This document shows positions 1 to 6,708 of a stretch of DNA of 26,336 nt, in pieces; within the stretch, counting starts at the first letter, position 1; each line of letters starts with the position of its first letter. Under the pieces are notes generated by a model. That model did not search any database, was not told the DNA's origin, and saw only the letters and a list, made by a program, of their open reading frames with translations. Position numbers and translations under genes: made by a program. The stretch is from a virus. The stretch spans positions 1-26,336 of the IMG/VR virus record IMGVR_UViG_3300037493_003172. One strand, written 5' to 3'.

Positions 1-12
1 GGGCAAAACATC

Positions 13-897
13 TTAGGCAAAGCTGATGGCTTCAGAGCTGCCGGAGCTGGCAGACTTCCAGGGCTTGAGCTGCTGGACTTCCTTTGGGTAACAAGGGAAG
101 CTGTTGAATTCCATTGCAGCTGCATAAGCTTCAATGGCCTGTTGCATCAGCACACCACCTTCAGCCTGAAGCTCAGCACTCACTTCATAGATAGCTGTGG
201 CTTGTGGGCTGGCCTTCTCTACGCAGACCATCCTAAAGCCCTTAGGCCGGAAGCCAAACACCTGTTTGAAAATCATACAATAAGCAGCAGCCTGGATGTG
301 ATAGCCCCTTTTGTAAGTGGTATTTAAGACATTCCTGGGTGTGATTAGCTCACCAAAAGTTTTCAGATCATAAATCCAGCCATCAGCTGTGACCATATCT
401 AGCTGTGCCTTGAGTGGCACTTTGCCATAATCACAGGTTAGGCACAGCTCAGTGGCCACCGGGATGATGCCCCAATGGGCAAGCTCTGCCTTGAGTGCCT
501 GGCCAGCCAGGACTGCATCCTGGTATTCATCCAAGGCCACCACCATCTTGCCCTGGCTGGCTGCTTCAAAGTTATCCCACCAAGCAATGGCTTCCAGAGT
601 CTCAGCCTTTGGCTTCTTGGCTTCCCTCTGTTTCTGGGTGGGCTTCTTAGGGGCATCCTCTGGGGTGCAGATCACAGAGGAAGTGAACAGCTCCGGCTGG
701 AGCACCAGCAGATGGGTAAGGCTTCCAATCCGCAGGGCAGGGCTGTCCTTATGGGGTGCATCCATTGATGCCTTCATATGGCCGGGTGAAATCAAGGCCA
801 TCTTGGCCAGGCTTTGATTGAGTGCCTTGTGGGCATCATAGTCAGCCCTAGTCCATTTGGCAGTGGGCAGTGCGTTGATCATTTCTTGTGTGAGCAT
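13..897 (-). CDS. RecE-like / PDDEXK exonuclease (phage recombination exonuclease)
   Basis: 294 residues. The C-terminal half carries the pattern of PDDEXK nucleases of the RecE/exodeoxyribonuclease VIII type (DUF3799-like): E150, D167 in the stretch QLDMV, the D-x-K core in YDLKT (176-180), and Q202 in YHIQAAAY. The N-terminal RIGSLTH stretch (about 56-62) fits the conserved G-x-x-x-H seen early in these proteins. Such enzymes chew back double-stranded ends to leave single strands for an annealing protein, and an ERF annealase lies 1.4 kb upstream in the same transcript, which supports the role. The start codon is preceded by ACCT and no Shine-Dalgarno. It is the last gene before the left window edge; its stop is complete. 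A RecB/Cas4-like nuclease of another subfamily is the main alternative. Family by motif reading; exact subfamily inferred. Confidence 0.82.
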   Translation of the reverse strand: MLTQEMINALPTAKWTRADYDAHKALNQSLAKMALISPGHMKASMDAPHKDSPALRIGSLTHLLVLQPELFTSSVICTPEDAPKKPTQKQREAKKPKAETLEAIAWWDNFEAASQGKMVVALDEYQDAVLAGQALKAELAHWGIIPVATELCLTCDYGKVPLKAQLDMVTADGWIYDLKTFGELITPRNVLNTTYKRGYHIQAAAYCMIFKQVFGFRPKGFRMVCVEKASPQATAIYEVSAELQAEGGVLMQQAIEAYAAAMEFNSFPCYPKEVQQLKPWKSASSGSSEAISFA

Positions 898-912
898 AGG
901 TGTGGGTGCGTT

Positions 913-1149
913 TTACTTTGTGGGTGTGTAGGGAAAGGCAATGAAGCTGGTGTTGGCCATCCGGCAGAAGGCCAGGGCATCAGCCTTGGTGTCAAAACGG
1001 ACAAGGCCACCTTCAAAGGAAAGAAAAGCTGGCTTGGGTTTCCGGCTGTCTTCTACCAGGATGAAGAAACGGTTTGTGCCCTGCTGATCCTGCCCTATCT
1101 CTGGGCTGTATGTGGGCAGTGGGTTTTTCTTATTTGTTTTTTCTGGCAT
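913..1149 (-). CDS. Small phage protein of unknown function, 78 aa
   Basis: 78 residues, not recognised. It overlaps the end of the upstream 101-residue gene by 20 bases and ends 15 bases before the exonuclease start, so it belongs to the same transcript. GGGAAG seven bases before the ATG is one of the few Shine-Dalgarno-like sequences in the window. The middle reads like a compact alpha/beta fold (FFILVEDS, then GGLVRFDTKADALAF); the last is like a strand followed by a helix. No transmembrane segment or metal-binding cysteines are visible. Position among recombination genes hints at an accessory role, but that is only context. Confidence 0.7.
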   Translation of the reverse strand: MPEKTNKKNPLPTYSPEIGQDQQGTNRFFILVEDSRKPKPAFLSFEGGLVRFDTKADALAFCRMANTSFIAFPYTPTK

Positions 1150-1435
1150 TGTATGCTTCCCGGTTTCTGTTGAACAGCTGGTGATTAAAACCCAGCTGGA
1201 TCAGTCTGTTGTCTCTTGCTTCCCTGGCTTTGGCAAGGTCAGAAGGCAGCTTTTCTTCAATGTGTTTTTTCTTGATGCGGACTCTCAGAAAAATCTTCTT
1301 ACCTTCAAACCTCAGATGGTGATTGTCTGGATCATCGGTGCAACCCTTAGCACCCCGGCCACATTCAAGCAGATAGGCAAGTGCTTTGGCTGACATACCC
1401 CAAGCAGCAGCCCTAGAAGATAGCTCTTCACTCAT
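1130..1435 (-). CDS. Small basic phage protein of unknown function, 101 aa
   Basis: 101 residues, not recognised. It is rich in Lys/Arg, with FEGKKIFLRVRIKKKHIEEK near residues 43-62, and probably binds nucleic acid, which is an inference from charge only. I take the ATG at 1435 as start because the 53-residue upstream gene ends with ATGAGTGA, overlapping this start by 8 bases, as expected for translational coupling; a TTG at 1453 would extend it by six residues. The N-terminal part (MSEELSSRAAAWGMSAKALAYLL) looks helical. The 3' end overlaps the next gene. Confidence 0.7.
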   Translation of the reverse strand: MSEELSSRAAAWGMSAKALAYLLECGRGAKGCTDDPDNHHLRFEGKKIFLRVRIKKKHIEEKLPSDLAKAREARDNRLIQLGFNHQLFNRNREAYNARKNK

Positions 1436-1589
1436 TGGCCTGGGCTTGCTCAAGCTTGGCCACCTTGTCAGTGAGTGCCTTGACCACTTGGGCAGTCTGC
1501 TTCTGGTGCTGGATAAGGTCTGCCACCACTTCAGCCAGCTGCCGGACAGCCTCAGCAGTGGTGATGGTGGGGTGTGTCTGGTTAATCAT
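1428..1589 (-). CDS. Small helical protein, 53 aa, coupled at both ends
   Basis: 53 residues, starting MINQTHPTITTAEAVRQLAE and ending KVAKLEQAQANE. The start shares an ATGA overlap with the stop of the upstream coiled-coil gene, and its own stop overlaps the start of the next gene (ATGAGTGA), so both neighbours support it as real despite its size. After residue 11 it is predicted to be one long amphipathic helix with heptad-like hydrophobics (V15, L18, V21/V22, L25, V34/V35, L39, V43, L46), so it may form a small coiled coil. Function not recognised. Confidence 0.72.
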   Translation of the reverse strand: MINQTHPTITTAEAVRQLAEVVADLIQHQKQTAQVVKALTDKVAKLEQAQANE

Positions 1590-2035
1590 TTACCAAACAG
1601 GCTTGAGGCTTCACCCATTGCCTTCTCATAAGCATCCCAAAGCTTTGCTTCCTTAGGCTTGTATTCCCCTGCATCAGCAATGCCCTGGACAGCCCCAGCA
1701 ATGGCCAGAATGTGCTGGTGATAGGTGCTGGCCTGGGTCTTATGGCAAGTCATCAGCCACTTATGATCTGACCTGAGTGCGGCCAATGCGTCATTGGCTG
1801 TGTGCAAATCTTCCATCACCCTGGCCAGCTCTTCCTTCAGCCCCTTAACCTGGTCAGCGTGATCCCGGCACTCATTGCCAAGACGCAGGGCAGACGCAGC
1901 CAGGCTTTGATTGATGCTGTCAGACTGTGCCAGGGCTTGCTCTGTCTGCTTAAACTTTTCCCAAAGGTGGATGAAAGTGGCCTTGCTCACATAGGACACA
2001 AAGGAAGGTTCACCGTGATCTGGCAGCTCACTCAT
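1586..2035 (-). CDS. Coiled-coil phage protein of unknown function, 149 aa
   Basis: 149 residues, not recognised. Residues about 20-95 are dominated by charged and Leu/Ala positions (KFKQTEQALAQ, QVKGLKEELARVMEDL) typical of a long helix or coiled coil. The C-terminal part (about 110-149) is a shorter helical segment ending SSLFGK. It starts in an ATGA overlap with the upstream HTH-like gene and ends in another ATGA overlap with the downstream 53-residue gene, so the three are translationally coupled. No enzyme motif or membrane segment is visible. Confidence 0.75.
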   Translation of the reverse strand: MSELPDHGEPSFVSYVSKATFIHLWEKFKQTEQALAQSDSINQSLAASALRLGNECRDHADQVKGLKEELARVMEDLHTANDALAALRSDHKWLMTCHKTQASTYHQHILAIAGAVQGIADAGEYKPKEAKLWDAYEKAMGEASSLFGK

Positions 2036-2268
2036 TTCTTTTTGCCTTTCACTGCCTTGCGTAGCTGTCGGCCAGAAATGTCTAGGGTCTTACGGATGTG
2101 CCGGGGCTTCATCTTCTCAGTGAAGAAGAGCTGCCTGGCAATTTCCCGCAGTCCCCAAGTCAGCCAATTAAAGCCTGGCCTCTGGGCTTCCTTCTTCATT
2201 GGGGCAAGGTCAAGCCGGGGCACAGGCTTGCAGGGATTGAGCTTGGGATTGTGTCTGGGCTTGGCCAT
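2032..2268 (-). CDS. Small basic helix-turn-helix-like protein, 78 aa
   Basis: 78 residues, strongly basic. The C-terminal half (about 42-78) fits a helix-turn-helix: an ARQLFF helix, then KPRHIRKTLDISGRQLRKAV, where GRQLRKAV would be the recognition helix. It lies directly after the ERF gene (3-base gap) and overlaps the next start by ATGA. The N-terminal half is proline-rich and probably unstructured. It may regulate transcription or help DNA transactions; the HTH is read by eye and the role is inferred. The ATG is preceded by AACCT and no Shine-Dalgarno. Confidence 0.7.
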   Translation of the reverse strand: MAKPRHNPKLNPCKPVPRLDLAPMKKEAQRPGFNWLTWGLREIARQLFFTEKMKPRHIRKTLDISGRQLRKAVKGKKK

Positions 2269-2271
2269 AGG

Positions 2272-3024
2272 TTAGGAGAGCTTAGATTTAACAGCCTCAA
2301 GGAAAGCCTGACGCATCTTAGGGGTGGACAATTCCTTCACCTGGAATTCAGACAGGTCTTTCAAGCCATCACCTTCATTCAGCCAGCCCTTGCTGACCAG
2401 GATCACAGTGGCAGCTTTGATGCTGTCATCAGTGGCCAGGCCAAAGTCAGTCCACCATTGGCCAGAAGTCAGAGGCTTGGGCTGCTGAGGCTGGGGCTTG
2501 GGCTGGTAAGCTTGGGCAGGGCTGGTCACCTTTGAAGCCTGGTTGCCATCATCATCTTCCAGCTCAGAGGCCACACCTAAGCAAGTGCTTAGGGCATAAC
2601 GCTTTAGGTATGTGAAAACACTGCCAATGTTTTGCTGGTTAAGTCCGGCAGCATTTACCCCAAGCTCACCACATTGGAAGATGTGGCCAGATGTGTGGAT
2701 GATGCTGGTGGTGATCCACACCCGGTCAGCATTGGAGCAAGGGACTTGGAAAGCAGCCAGGCCATAACGGCCAAGCACAGGTTTGATTTCTGCCAACAGG
2801 TCAGCCAAGCCAAAATATCTGGACTTAAAATGTGGGTTGATCCTTGAGGCGGTCACATTCTCACATTCAGAAATGGCTTTCACCAAGGCTTCAAAGGGTG
2901 TGAGAGTGCGGACAAACTCAAGCCAGGCTTTGGCCTTGTCCTGTTCAGCCGGAGTGGGGATGTCTGTGGTGATGGTGATGGGCAGGGTGGCTGCGTCATC
3001 CTTCTGGGTTTTGTGTTTGCTCAT
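2272..3024 (-). CDS. erf: ERF-family single-strand annealing protein
   Basis: 250 residues from the ATG at 3024. An upstream ATG at 3108 lies inside the tRNA gene and is not used. Residues 35-165 match the ERF superfamily: NPHFKSRYFGLADLL (63-77), ITTSIIHTSGH (104-114), then IGSVFTYLKRYAL (133-145) and an acidic DDDGN (157-161). ERF proteins anneal complementary single strands during phage recombination and genome circularisation. A proline/glutamine linker (about 170-185) precedes a C-terminal domain that probably contacts partners. The RecE-like exonuclease downstream is the expected partner. It is preceded by a tRNA whose CCA end lies 23 bases before this start, so its mRNA may be generated by tRNA processing. 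Confidence 0.9.
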   Translation of the reverse strand: MSKHKTQKDDAATLPITITTDIPTPAEQDKAKAWLEFVRTLTPFEALVKAISECENVTASRINPHFKSRYFGLADLLAEIKPVLGRYGLAAFQVPCSNADRVWITTSIIHTSGHIFQCGELGVNAAGLNQQNIGSVFTYLKRYALSTCLGVASELEDDDGNQASKVTSPAQAYQPKPQPQQPKPLTSGQWWTDFGLATDDSIKAATVILVSKGWLNEGDGLKDLSEFQVKELSTPKMRQAFLEAVKSKLS

Positions 3025-3047
3025 TGTGTGGGTGGGTGGAAAGGGGA

Positions 3048-3122
3048 TGGAGCTTTGGAAGGGACTTGAACCCTTAACCTCCCGATTACAAATCGGGTGC
3101 ACAGCCATTGTGCTACCAAAGC
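3048..3122 (-). tRNA. tRNA-Thr (anticodon UGU), CCA encoded
   Basis: Read on the minus strand from 3122: acceptor arm GCTTTGG pairs perfectly with CCAAAGC; TA; D stem GCAC/GTGC; A; anticodon stem CCCGA/TCGGG with loop TTTGTAA, giving anticodon TGT (Thr, codon ACA); variable loop AGGTT; T stem AAGGG/CCCTT with loop TTCAAGT; discriminator T; then an encoded CCA at 3050-3048. The D loop is short at seven bases. It sits within the operon, 8 bases after the stop of the 80-residue gene and 23 bases before the ERF start, so it must be cut out of a polycistronic message. Confidence 0.93.
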
Positions 3123-3130
3123 AAGGTGGA

Positions 3131-3373
3131 TCAGGGCTGGGTCTTGTTAAGCTTGGCCAGCTCCAGGGCTTGCAGATAGCTCTCTAAATCTTCAATGCCA
3201 ATCCGCTTAGTCTTCCCGGCAGACAGTCCCAAATTCCACTTGGGCTGGCCATTGATGACTGTGGGCTTTAGCTTCCTGGCAATGGTGTTGTCAGGCAGGA
3301 TGACATAAGATGTCTGGCCGATTGGCCGGATGACAGCTTCAGCTAAGGGTGTGGGTGTCTTCTTGTGTGCCAT
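3131..3373 (-). CDS. Small phage protein of unknown function, 80 aa
   Basis: 80 residues from the ATG at 3373, which shares one base with the stop of the RuvC-like gene (TAATG). An open frame continues upstream but only as an out-of-frame shadow of the resolvase gene. The protein is basic, with a central segment QTSYVILPDNTIARKL suggesting beta strands and a C-terminal helix (LESYLQALELAKL). It is not recognised; a DNA-binding accessory of the recombination genes is possible from charge and position only. The tRNA begins 8 bases after its stop. Confidence 0.72.
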   Translation of the reverse strand: MAHKKTPTPLAEAVIRPIGQTSYVILPDNTIARKLKPTVINGQPKWNLGLSAGKTKRIGIEDLESYLQALELAKLNKTQP

Positions 3374-3837
3374 TAAAGGGTGATGTTTGAATTGTGTTTG
3401 ATGTGCCAGCCCAGGATCAGCAGGGCATCTGCTGTCTTCAGGGTCAGGCCAGACACTGCTGGAAATCTCCGGCTGGCTTCTGCCTTCAAGGCTGACTTCC
3501 ATTGGCTCTGGGTCTTGTCACCTTTGGGGATGCCCAGGCCAGACTGCCAGACCTGGGGTGTGACCATAATAACAGGATGCTGTCTGCCCACACACCAGCC
3601 TTCCATCCATCCGGCAGACTTGCCAAGCTTGAAGGCTGCACTGCTGGGGATGAGTCTGCCCACAAAGGGTGGGACTTTCTCAATGGCCACTGTGCAGCCA
3701 TAGGGAATGATGTCAGCCAGCTCTGCCTGGTCTTCTGGCATAGGGTGCAGAGTGATCTGCCCATCCATCCAGAGTGCAATGCCACCACCCAAGCCTGGGT
3801 CAATGGCTGCATAAGATTTAGAAAGTGGATTGTCCAA
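3373..3837 (-). CDS. RuvC-like Holliday-junction resolvase (RNase H fold)
   Basis: 154 residues. The N-terminus AAIDPGLGGGIA (10-21) is the first strand of a RuvC/RNase H-fold nuclease with catalytic D13; E53 in TVAIEKV is the second acidic residue, and D137 in KTADALLI is the third, as in the AADAL motif of RuvC. Phage resolvases cut branched DNA so that concatemers can be packaged. The start must be upstream of D13; the only usable codon is TTG at 3837, preceded by ACCCT, an alternative start whose context resembles the CCT-ATG starts of neighbours. The stop overlaps the next ATG by one base. Family confident; specificity inferred. Confidence 0.85.
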   Translation of the reverse strand: MDNPLSKSYAAIDPGLGGGIALWMDGQITLHPMPEDQAELADIIPYGCTVAIEKVPPFVGRLIPSSAAFKLGKSAGWMEGWCVGRQHPVIMVTPQVWQSGLGIPKGDKTQSQWKSALKAEASRRFPAVSGLTLKTADALLILGWHIKHNSNITL

Positions 3838-3855
3838 AGGGTTTGTCTTGGTGAT

Positions 3856-4281
3856 TTATCTAATCAGCTTGGCCTTGCGTCTGGTGATGGCAGGGCACTT
3901 GGCCAAGTCAAACTTTGCTTTTCGGAAACCTTCAAAGCCAAGATTATGGATGGCATACAGCTCTGCCCCGGTGGCCTTCCGGCCTGTGTGATCCTCAAAC
4001 CTGTGGCCATTAAGGGTCAGCCAGCTGTGTAGATAAGCCCTGGCAATCATTGGGTCATAAGCCTTGGCATAGGTGTGGGTGCTTAGGCCATTGGCCTTCC
4101 TCCAGCTGGTGACATCAAGCCAAGCTGCGTAGTGGAATTGGGCACAGCCCCTGGCCAGGCCACCATCCCCTTTGGCATTGGCTTGGCCGGAAGACTCAAT
4201 CTGGATGATGTCTTCAATGAGCTGTGGGGTCACTGCCCAGGATTGGGTGGTCATAAGGATCAGCAGCAGGGTGGCTTTCAT
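3856..4281 (-). CDS. Secreted lytic transglycosylase (SLT-like) endolysin
   Basis: 141 residues from the ATG at 4281, which forms an ATGA overlap with the upstream gene; an ATG five codons earlier is less likely. Residues 1-16 form a Sec signal peptide (MKATLLLILMTTQSWA) with cleavage probably after A16. The mature part starts with IEDIIQIESSG, where E29 in the ESSG context is the likely catalytic glutamate of the SLT/lysozyme-like fold; GLARGCAQFH (41-50) corresponds to the usual G-L-M-Q element and AIHNLGFEGF to the late A-x-N-x-G element. It would cleave peptidoglycan glycan strands in the periplasm at lysis. It lies 4 kb away from the holin cassette, among DNA-metabolism genes, which is unusual. 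Confidence 0.82.
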   Translation of the reverse strand: MKATLLLILMTTQSWAVTPQLIEDIIQIESSGQANAKGDGGLARGCAQFHYAAWLDVTSWRKANGLSTHTYAKAYDPMIARAYLHSWLTLNGHRFEDHTGRKATGAELYAIHNLGFEGFRKAKFDLAKCPAITRRKAKLIR

Positions 4282-4586
4282 AGCACTCCACCCCATTGAT
4301 TAGCCATTGCATCAGCAATCCCCTGGAAGGTTTTGCTTCTGGCCTTCATTCTTTCAAGGGGCTTTAATTTCATTGTTTCATAATGCCAAATGGGGTCTTT
4401 CCGGCCGTCCTTATAGGTGTGGAAGATGGGCTGGACAATCTTGGTGGACATCAAAGGGGGCAAACCACGCAGCCACAATCCTGTCTTCTTGGAATGGGGA
4501 TCACCAAACTCATAAGGCTGAACATATTGATCCGGCTTGCGGAACATAGAAGAGACACTGCCCACAGGATTTTCACAGCAGACCAT
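4278..4586 (-). CDS. C-terminal part of a split DNA cytosine methyltransferase-like gene
   Basis: 102 codons from an ATG at 4586. It lies in the same frame as the N-terminal part (4910-4596), separated only by TAA and three codons (His-Ile-Pro). Its start VCCENPVG contains the ENP element that follows the PPC motif in this phage methyltransferase family, and the rest (RKPDQYVQPYEFGDPHSKKT, then DGRKDPIWHYETMK and KARSKTFQGIADAMANQWG) is the family's usual C-terminal region. Alone it lacks the cofactor site and cannot be a full enzyme. It may be translated by reinitiation at 4586 or by readthrough, or not at all. The stop overlaps the endolysin start (ATGA). Confidence 0.75.
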   Translation of the reverse strand: MVCCENPVGSVSSMFRKPDQYVQPYEFGDPHSKKTGLWLRGLPPLMSTKIVQPIFHTYKDGRKDPIWHYETMKLKPLERMKARSKTFQGIADAMANQWGGVL

Positions 4587-4595
4587 TGGGATGTG

Positions 4596-4598
4596 TTA
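4596..4598 (-). other. In-frame TAA separating the two methyltransferase parts
   Basis: On the minus strand the codons run CTC AAG TCA TAA CAC ATC CCA ATG GTC TGC. The frame does not change across the stop, so one base substitution (for example CAA to TAA) accounts for it. The same TAA is used as an ordinary stop elsewhere in the window, for example at the ends of the portal and ERF genes, so general reassignment is unlikely. Confidence 0.85.
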
Positions 4599-4910
4599 TG
4601 ACTTGAGCTGGAATAAGTCCAAAAAGAATTCCAGGGCATCAAGCCTGTCTTTCTCTCTGGTGGGAAACCTGTCCTTAAACTCTGGTTTAAACCATTTATT
4701 TCCTGTCACTGTGAGATAAGTGCAAGGGGGGTGGGCAATCATTAAGTCCCAATTCTGCCCAAGAATTTTGAAGACATCACCCTGGAAGTGCACACCAGGT
4801 GTGTCACTTGGCAGGAGATCACAGCTGACTGCATAATGTCCAGCCTTGGTGAACGCATCACGCACAGTGCCACTGCACTCACAGGCCACAAGCACTTGGA
4901 GTCTTTTCAT
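4596..4910 (-). CDS. N-terminal part of a split DNA cytosine methyltransferase-like gene
   Basis: 104 codons. Residues 9-20 (ACECSGTVRDAF) look like motif I of SAM-dependent cytosine methyltransferases, D31 follows in SCDLL, and AHPPCTYL (59-66) is motif IV with the presumed catalytic cysteine C63. The downstream LTVTGNKWFKPEFKDRF is characteristic of this small phage family. The frame is closed by TAA at 4598-4596 just before the ENP region, which continues in the same frame in the next entry. Intact relatives are about 200 residues, and the two parts together make about 209. This is therefore a nonsense-interrupted gene, not a short one. Start ATG is preceded by CAGTGCT, close to the GAGTGCT before the endolysin ATG. 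Confidence 0.8.
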   Translation of the reverse strand: MKRLQVLVACECSGTVRDAFTKAGHYAVSCDLLPSDTPGVHFQGDVFKILGQNWDLMIAHPPCTYLTVTGNKWFKPEFKDRFPTREKDRLDALEFFLDLFQLKS

Positions 4911-4953
4911 AGCACTGCACCAGCCTCAATCCCACTGAACACAGAAAGAAATT

Positions 4954-5268
4954 TCATTTACGGACAGGCACACAATTGCCCCTTTGGGTTTCACCATCAG
5001 CCCAGACAAACCTCCAAGAGACTTGGATGAAACCACCATAAGCCACAGAGACATCCACCCAAGCTTCAATCATCCCAGGCAGGGAAGACAAACTTGCCTT
5101 GTGATCTGCCATCAGGGTCTTGGCTTTCTTTAGGCCAGCACTTTCTGTGTAGTCACCCTGTATCACCCGGTCATTGATGTGATACAGCTCTTCAAGGATG
5201 CAGCTCATCTGCCAGGTGGCCAGGTCTTTACTCATCTTTTCAAAAAGCAATGTGCCTTGGGTTAGCAT
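4954..5268 (-). CDS. Phage protein of unknown function, 104 aa
   Basis: 104 residues from the ATG at 5268, 14 bases after the ligase stop; a second ATG at 5235 would start it at MSKDLATW. The open frame extends upstream but inside the ligase gene in another frame. The first two thirds look helical (LEELYHINDRVIQGDY, LKKAKTLMADHKASL), the last third contains aromatic-rich strands (VAYGGFIQVSWRFVW). No motif recognised. It lies between ligase and methyltransferase, so a DNA-metabolism accessory role is only a guess. Confidence 0.68.
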   Translation of the reverse strand: MLTQGTLLFEKMSKDLATWQMSCILEELYHINDRVIQGDYTESAGLKKAKTLMADHKASLSSLPGMIEAWVDVSVAYGGFIQVSWRFVWADGETQRGNCVPVRK

Positions 5269-5282
5269 TGTGGCAAGGGGTT

Positions 5283-6161
5283 TTATTTGTCCCACCTGAT
5301 ACACACCAGGGCAGGGTGTCTCATTGATCCAGAAGGGGTGAGCTGCTGGCAAATCACTTCAGCCACCTTCCCCACCCATTTCTCTGGGTGGTCATAGATG
5401 TCCTGCCTATTGGCATCAGTGAGGCCACCAGCCACAGCAATGGTCTTGCCTTGGTAGCAAACAAGCAGTGCCCCAGCTGCACCATCAAGCCTTCCCTTGC
5501 CAGGCTGGAAGCCCACCACCCGGCAGTCATAGGTCTGCCAGCCCTTGAGCTTAATCCAAGCCCTGCTGCGTTTGCCAGACAGATAGGGGGCATCCACATC
5601 CTTGACCATCAGCCCTTCCCATCCGGCTTCTAGGGCATCAGCCAAAAGGCTGTCAGCCATTTCCACCAGGTCAGCAGTGGTGATGATGTCCACCACTTGG
5701 ATCAGTGCCACCTTGGCTTCCTCAGCCTGGGTCAGCTCAGCCTTGCTGAACATAGTTTCAAGGCAATCCCTGCGGAGGGAATAAGGGACTTCACTGCTTG
5801 CACCCCAGCCATCCACCCAGGGCACATCAAACACAGTGAGCTTGGCCAGCTCAGTGGCCTCAGCCTTCTGGGTTAGGTGGCCAACACCACTGAAGAAGTC
5901 AGCCCCGGCTGTGGCCTCACAGTCAAGGGTGACTGCCTTGCCTACTGCGTCAGCCAGCTTGAGCACCACAGGGGTGAGCAAGGCAAGGCTTGGCAAGGGG
6001 TGACCATTCCTGGTCTGGTAGCTGACAGACTTGCTGACAGGATCAGCACTGACCAGCACCCTGATGCCATCCAGCTTTGGCTCTAGTGCCCACATCTTGT
6101 CACAGTGAAGCTTGCTTAGGTCAGCCAGAGCAGTGGCCAGCATTGGCTTGATTGAGTCCAT
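5283..6161 (-). CDS. ATP-dependent DNA ligase
   Basis: 292 residues, the usual size for compact phage ligases. Motif I is EPKLDGIR (27-34), with K29 the lysine that becomes adenylated; motif III region contains LDCEA (79-83); motif IV is EGLMVKD (182-188); motif V is WIKLKGW (202-208). The C-terminal part from about 210 fits the OB-fold domain (CRVVGFQPGKG). It seals nicks with ATP during phage replication and recombination. The start ATG is preceded by AAGCCCT and no Shine-Dalgarno. A small membrane peptide gene ends 5 bases upstream. No missing motif is visible, so the enzyme is probably active. Confidence 0.93.
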   Translation of the reverse strand: MDSIKPMLATALADLSKLHCDKMWALEPKLDGIRVLVSADPVSKSVSYQTRNGHPLPSLALLTPVVLKLADAVGKAVTLDCEATAGADFFSGVGHLTQKAEATELAKLTVFDVPWVDGWGASSEVPYSLRRDCLETMFSKAELTQAEEAKVALIQVVDIITTADLVEMADSLLADALEAGWEGLMVKDVDAPYLSGKRSRAWIKLKGWQTYDCRVVGFQPGKGRLDGAAGALLVCYQGKTIAVAGGLTDANRQDIYDHPEKWVGKVAEVICQQLTPSGSMRHPALVCIRWDK

Positions 6162-6166
6162 AGGGC

Positions 6167-6325
6167 TTAGGCTTTCCGGCTGGTGAGGCTGTTAAGAATG
6201 ACAGCCAAGATGATGATGCAGAGGAAGCCAGCACCAAGCAGAGCCATCCCCTTGATGGTGTTTGCTTGGGCTTCAGCCAAGGTGGTCTTGGCTGGCTGGG
6301 TGGTGTGGGTCTTGTGGGTTTTCAT
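6167..6325 (-). CDS. Small single-span membrane protein, 52 aa
   Basis: 52 residues, MKTHKTHTTQ at the start and NSLTSRKA at the end. Residues 27-46 (MALLGAGFLCIIILAVILNS) form one transmembrane helix. The N-terminal 25 residues are polar and the C-terminal tail is short and basic. It fills what would otherwise be a 185-base gap, ends 5 bases before the ligase start, and its ATG is preceded by AACCT like many neighbours. It might be an inner-membrane spanin subunit, holin or superinfection factor; the sequence does not decide. Confidence 0.68.
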   Translation of the reverse strand: MKTHKTHTTQPAKTTLAEAQANTIKGMALLGAGFLCIIILAVILNSLTSRKA

Positions 6326-6346
6326 AGGTTAAGAGATTGGTGGTGA

Positions 6347-6700
6347 TTAGCCCCAAAGGTTTAAGGTCTTATCCCAAGCACCCACAGGATTTCCCAAGGA
6401 TCGATTGAAAGTCCGGAGTGGTGGAGGAAGCCCCTTGTAAGTCTTAGCACCATCAGCAATCAGCTTCCAATAAGTCAGCTGTTCCTGGGTCTGCCTAACT
6501 TCCTTGACAGCATATTCCACAGCCTTGGTGTGCTCCTTTGTGTTAGGCTTATGTAGCTTAGCTAAGTCAAGGCAGGCTTCATCAGCTTCCAATGCAGCAG
6601 TGAGTCTAACCACCCAATAGGGTGCAACAAACTCAAGCTGGGCCGGAGTCCAAGTCTTCAGGTCTGCACGATTGGCAGGGGCAGTGGGCTTCATAGTCAT
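6347..6700 (-). CDS. Unknown phage protein, 117 aa; paralogue of the gene at 6932-7297
   Basis: 117 residues. It shares with the product of 6932-7297 an N-terminal KPTAPANRADLKTWT element, a hydrophobic FVAPYWVVRL stretch, a central Q-x-QLTYWKL and a C-terminal WDKTLNLWG, so the two arose by duplication. I chose the ATG at 6700 because it aligns with the start of the paralogue; a GTG at 6712 adds four residues. Function not recognised. Conserved tryptophans at both ends and variable middle sections suggest one compact fold with a diverged interior. Confidence 0.75.
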   Translation of the reverse strand: MTMKPTAPANRADLKTWTPAQLEFVAPYWVVRLTAALEADEACLDLAKLHKPNTKEHTKAVEYAVKEVRQTQEQLTYWKLIADGAKTYKGLPPPLRTFNRSLGNPVGAWDKTLNLWG

Positions 6701-6708
6701 TGGGTGGA

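Noticed and set aside
4278-4910. Stop-codon reassignment as the reason for the TAA in the methyltransferase
   Set aside because: TAA ends several intact genes here, such as portal and ERF, so it is an ordinary stop in this genome.
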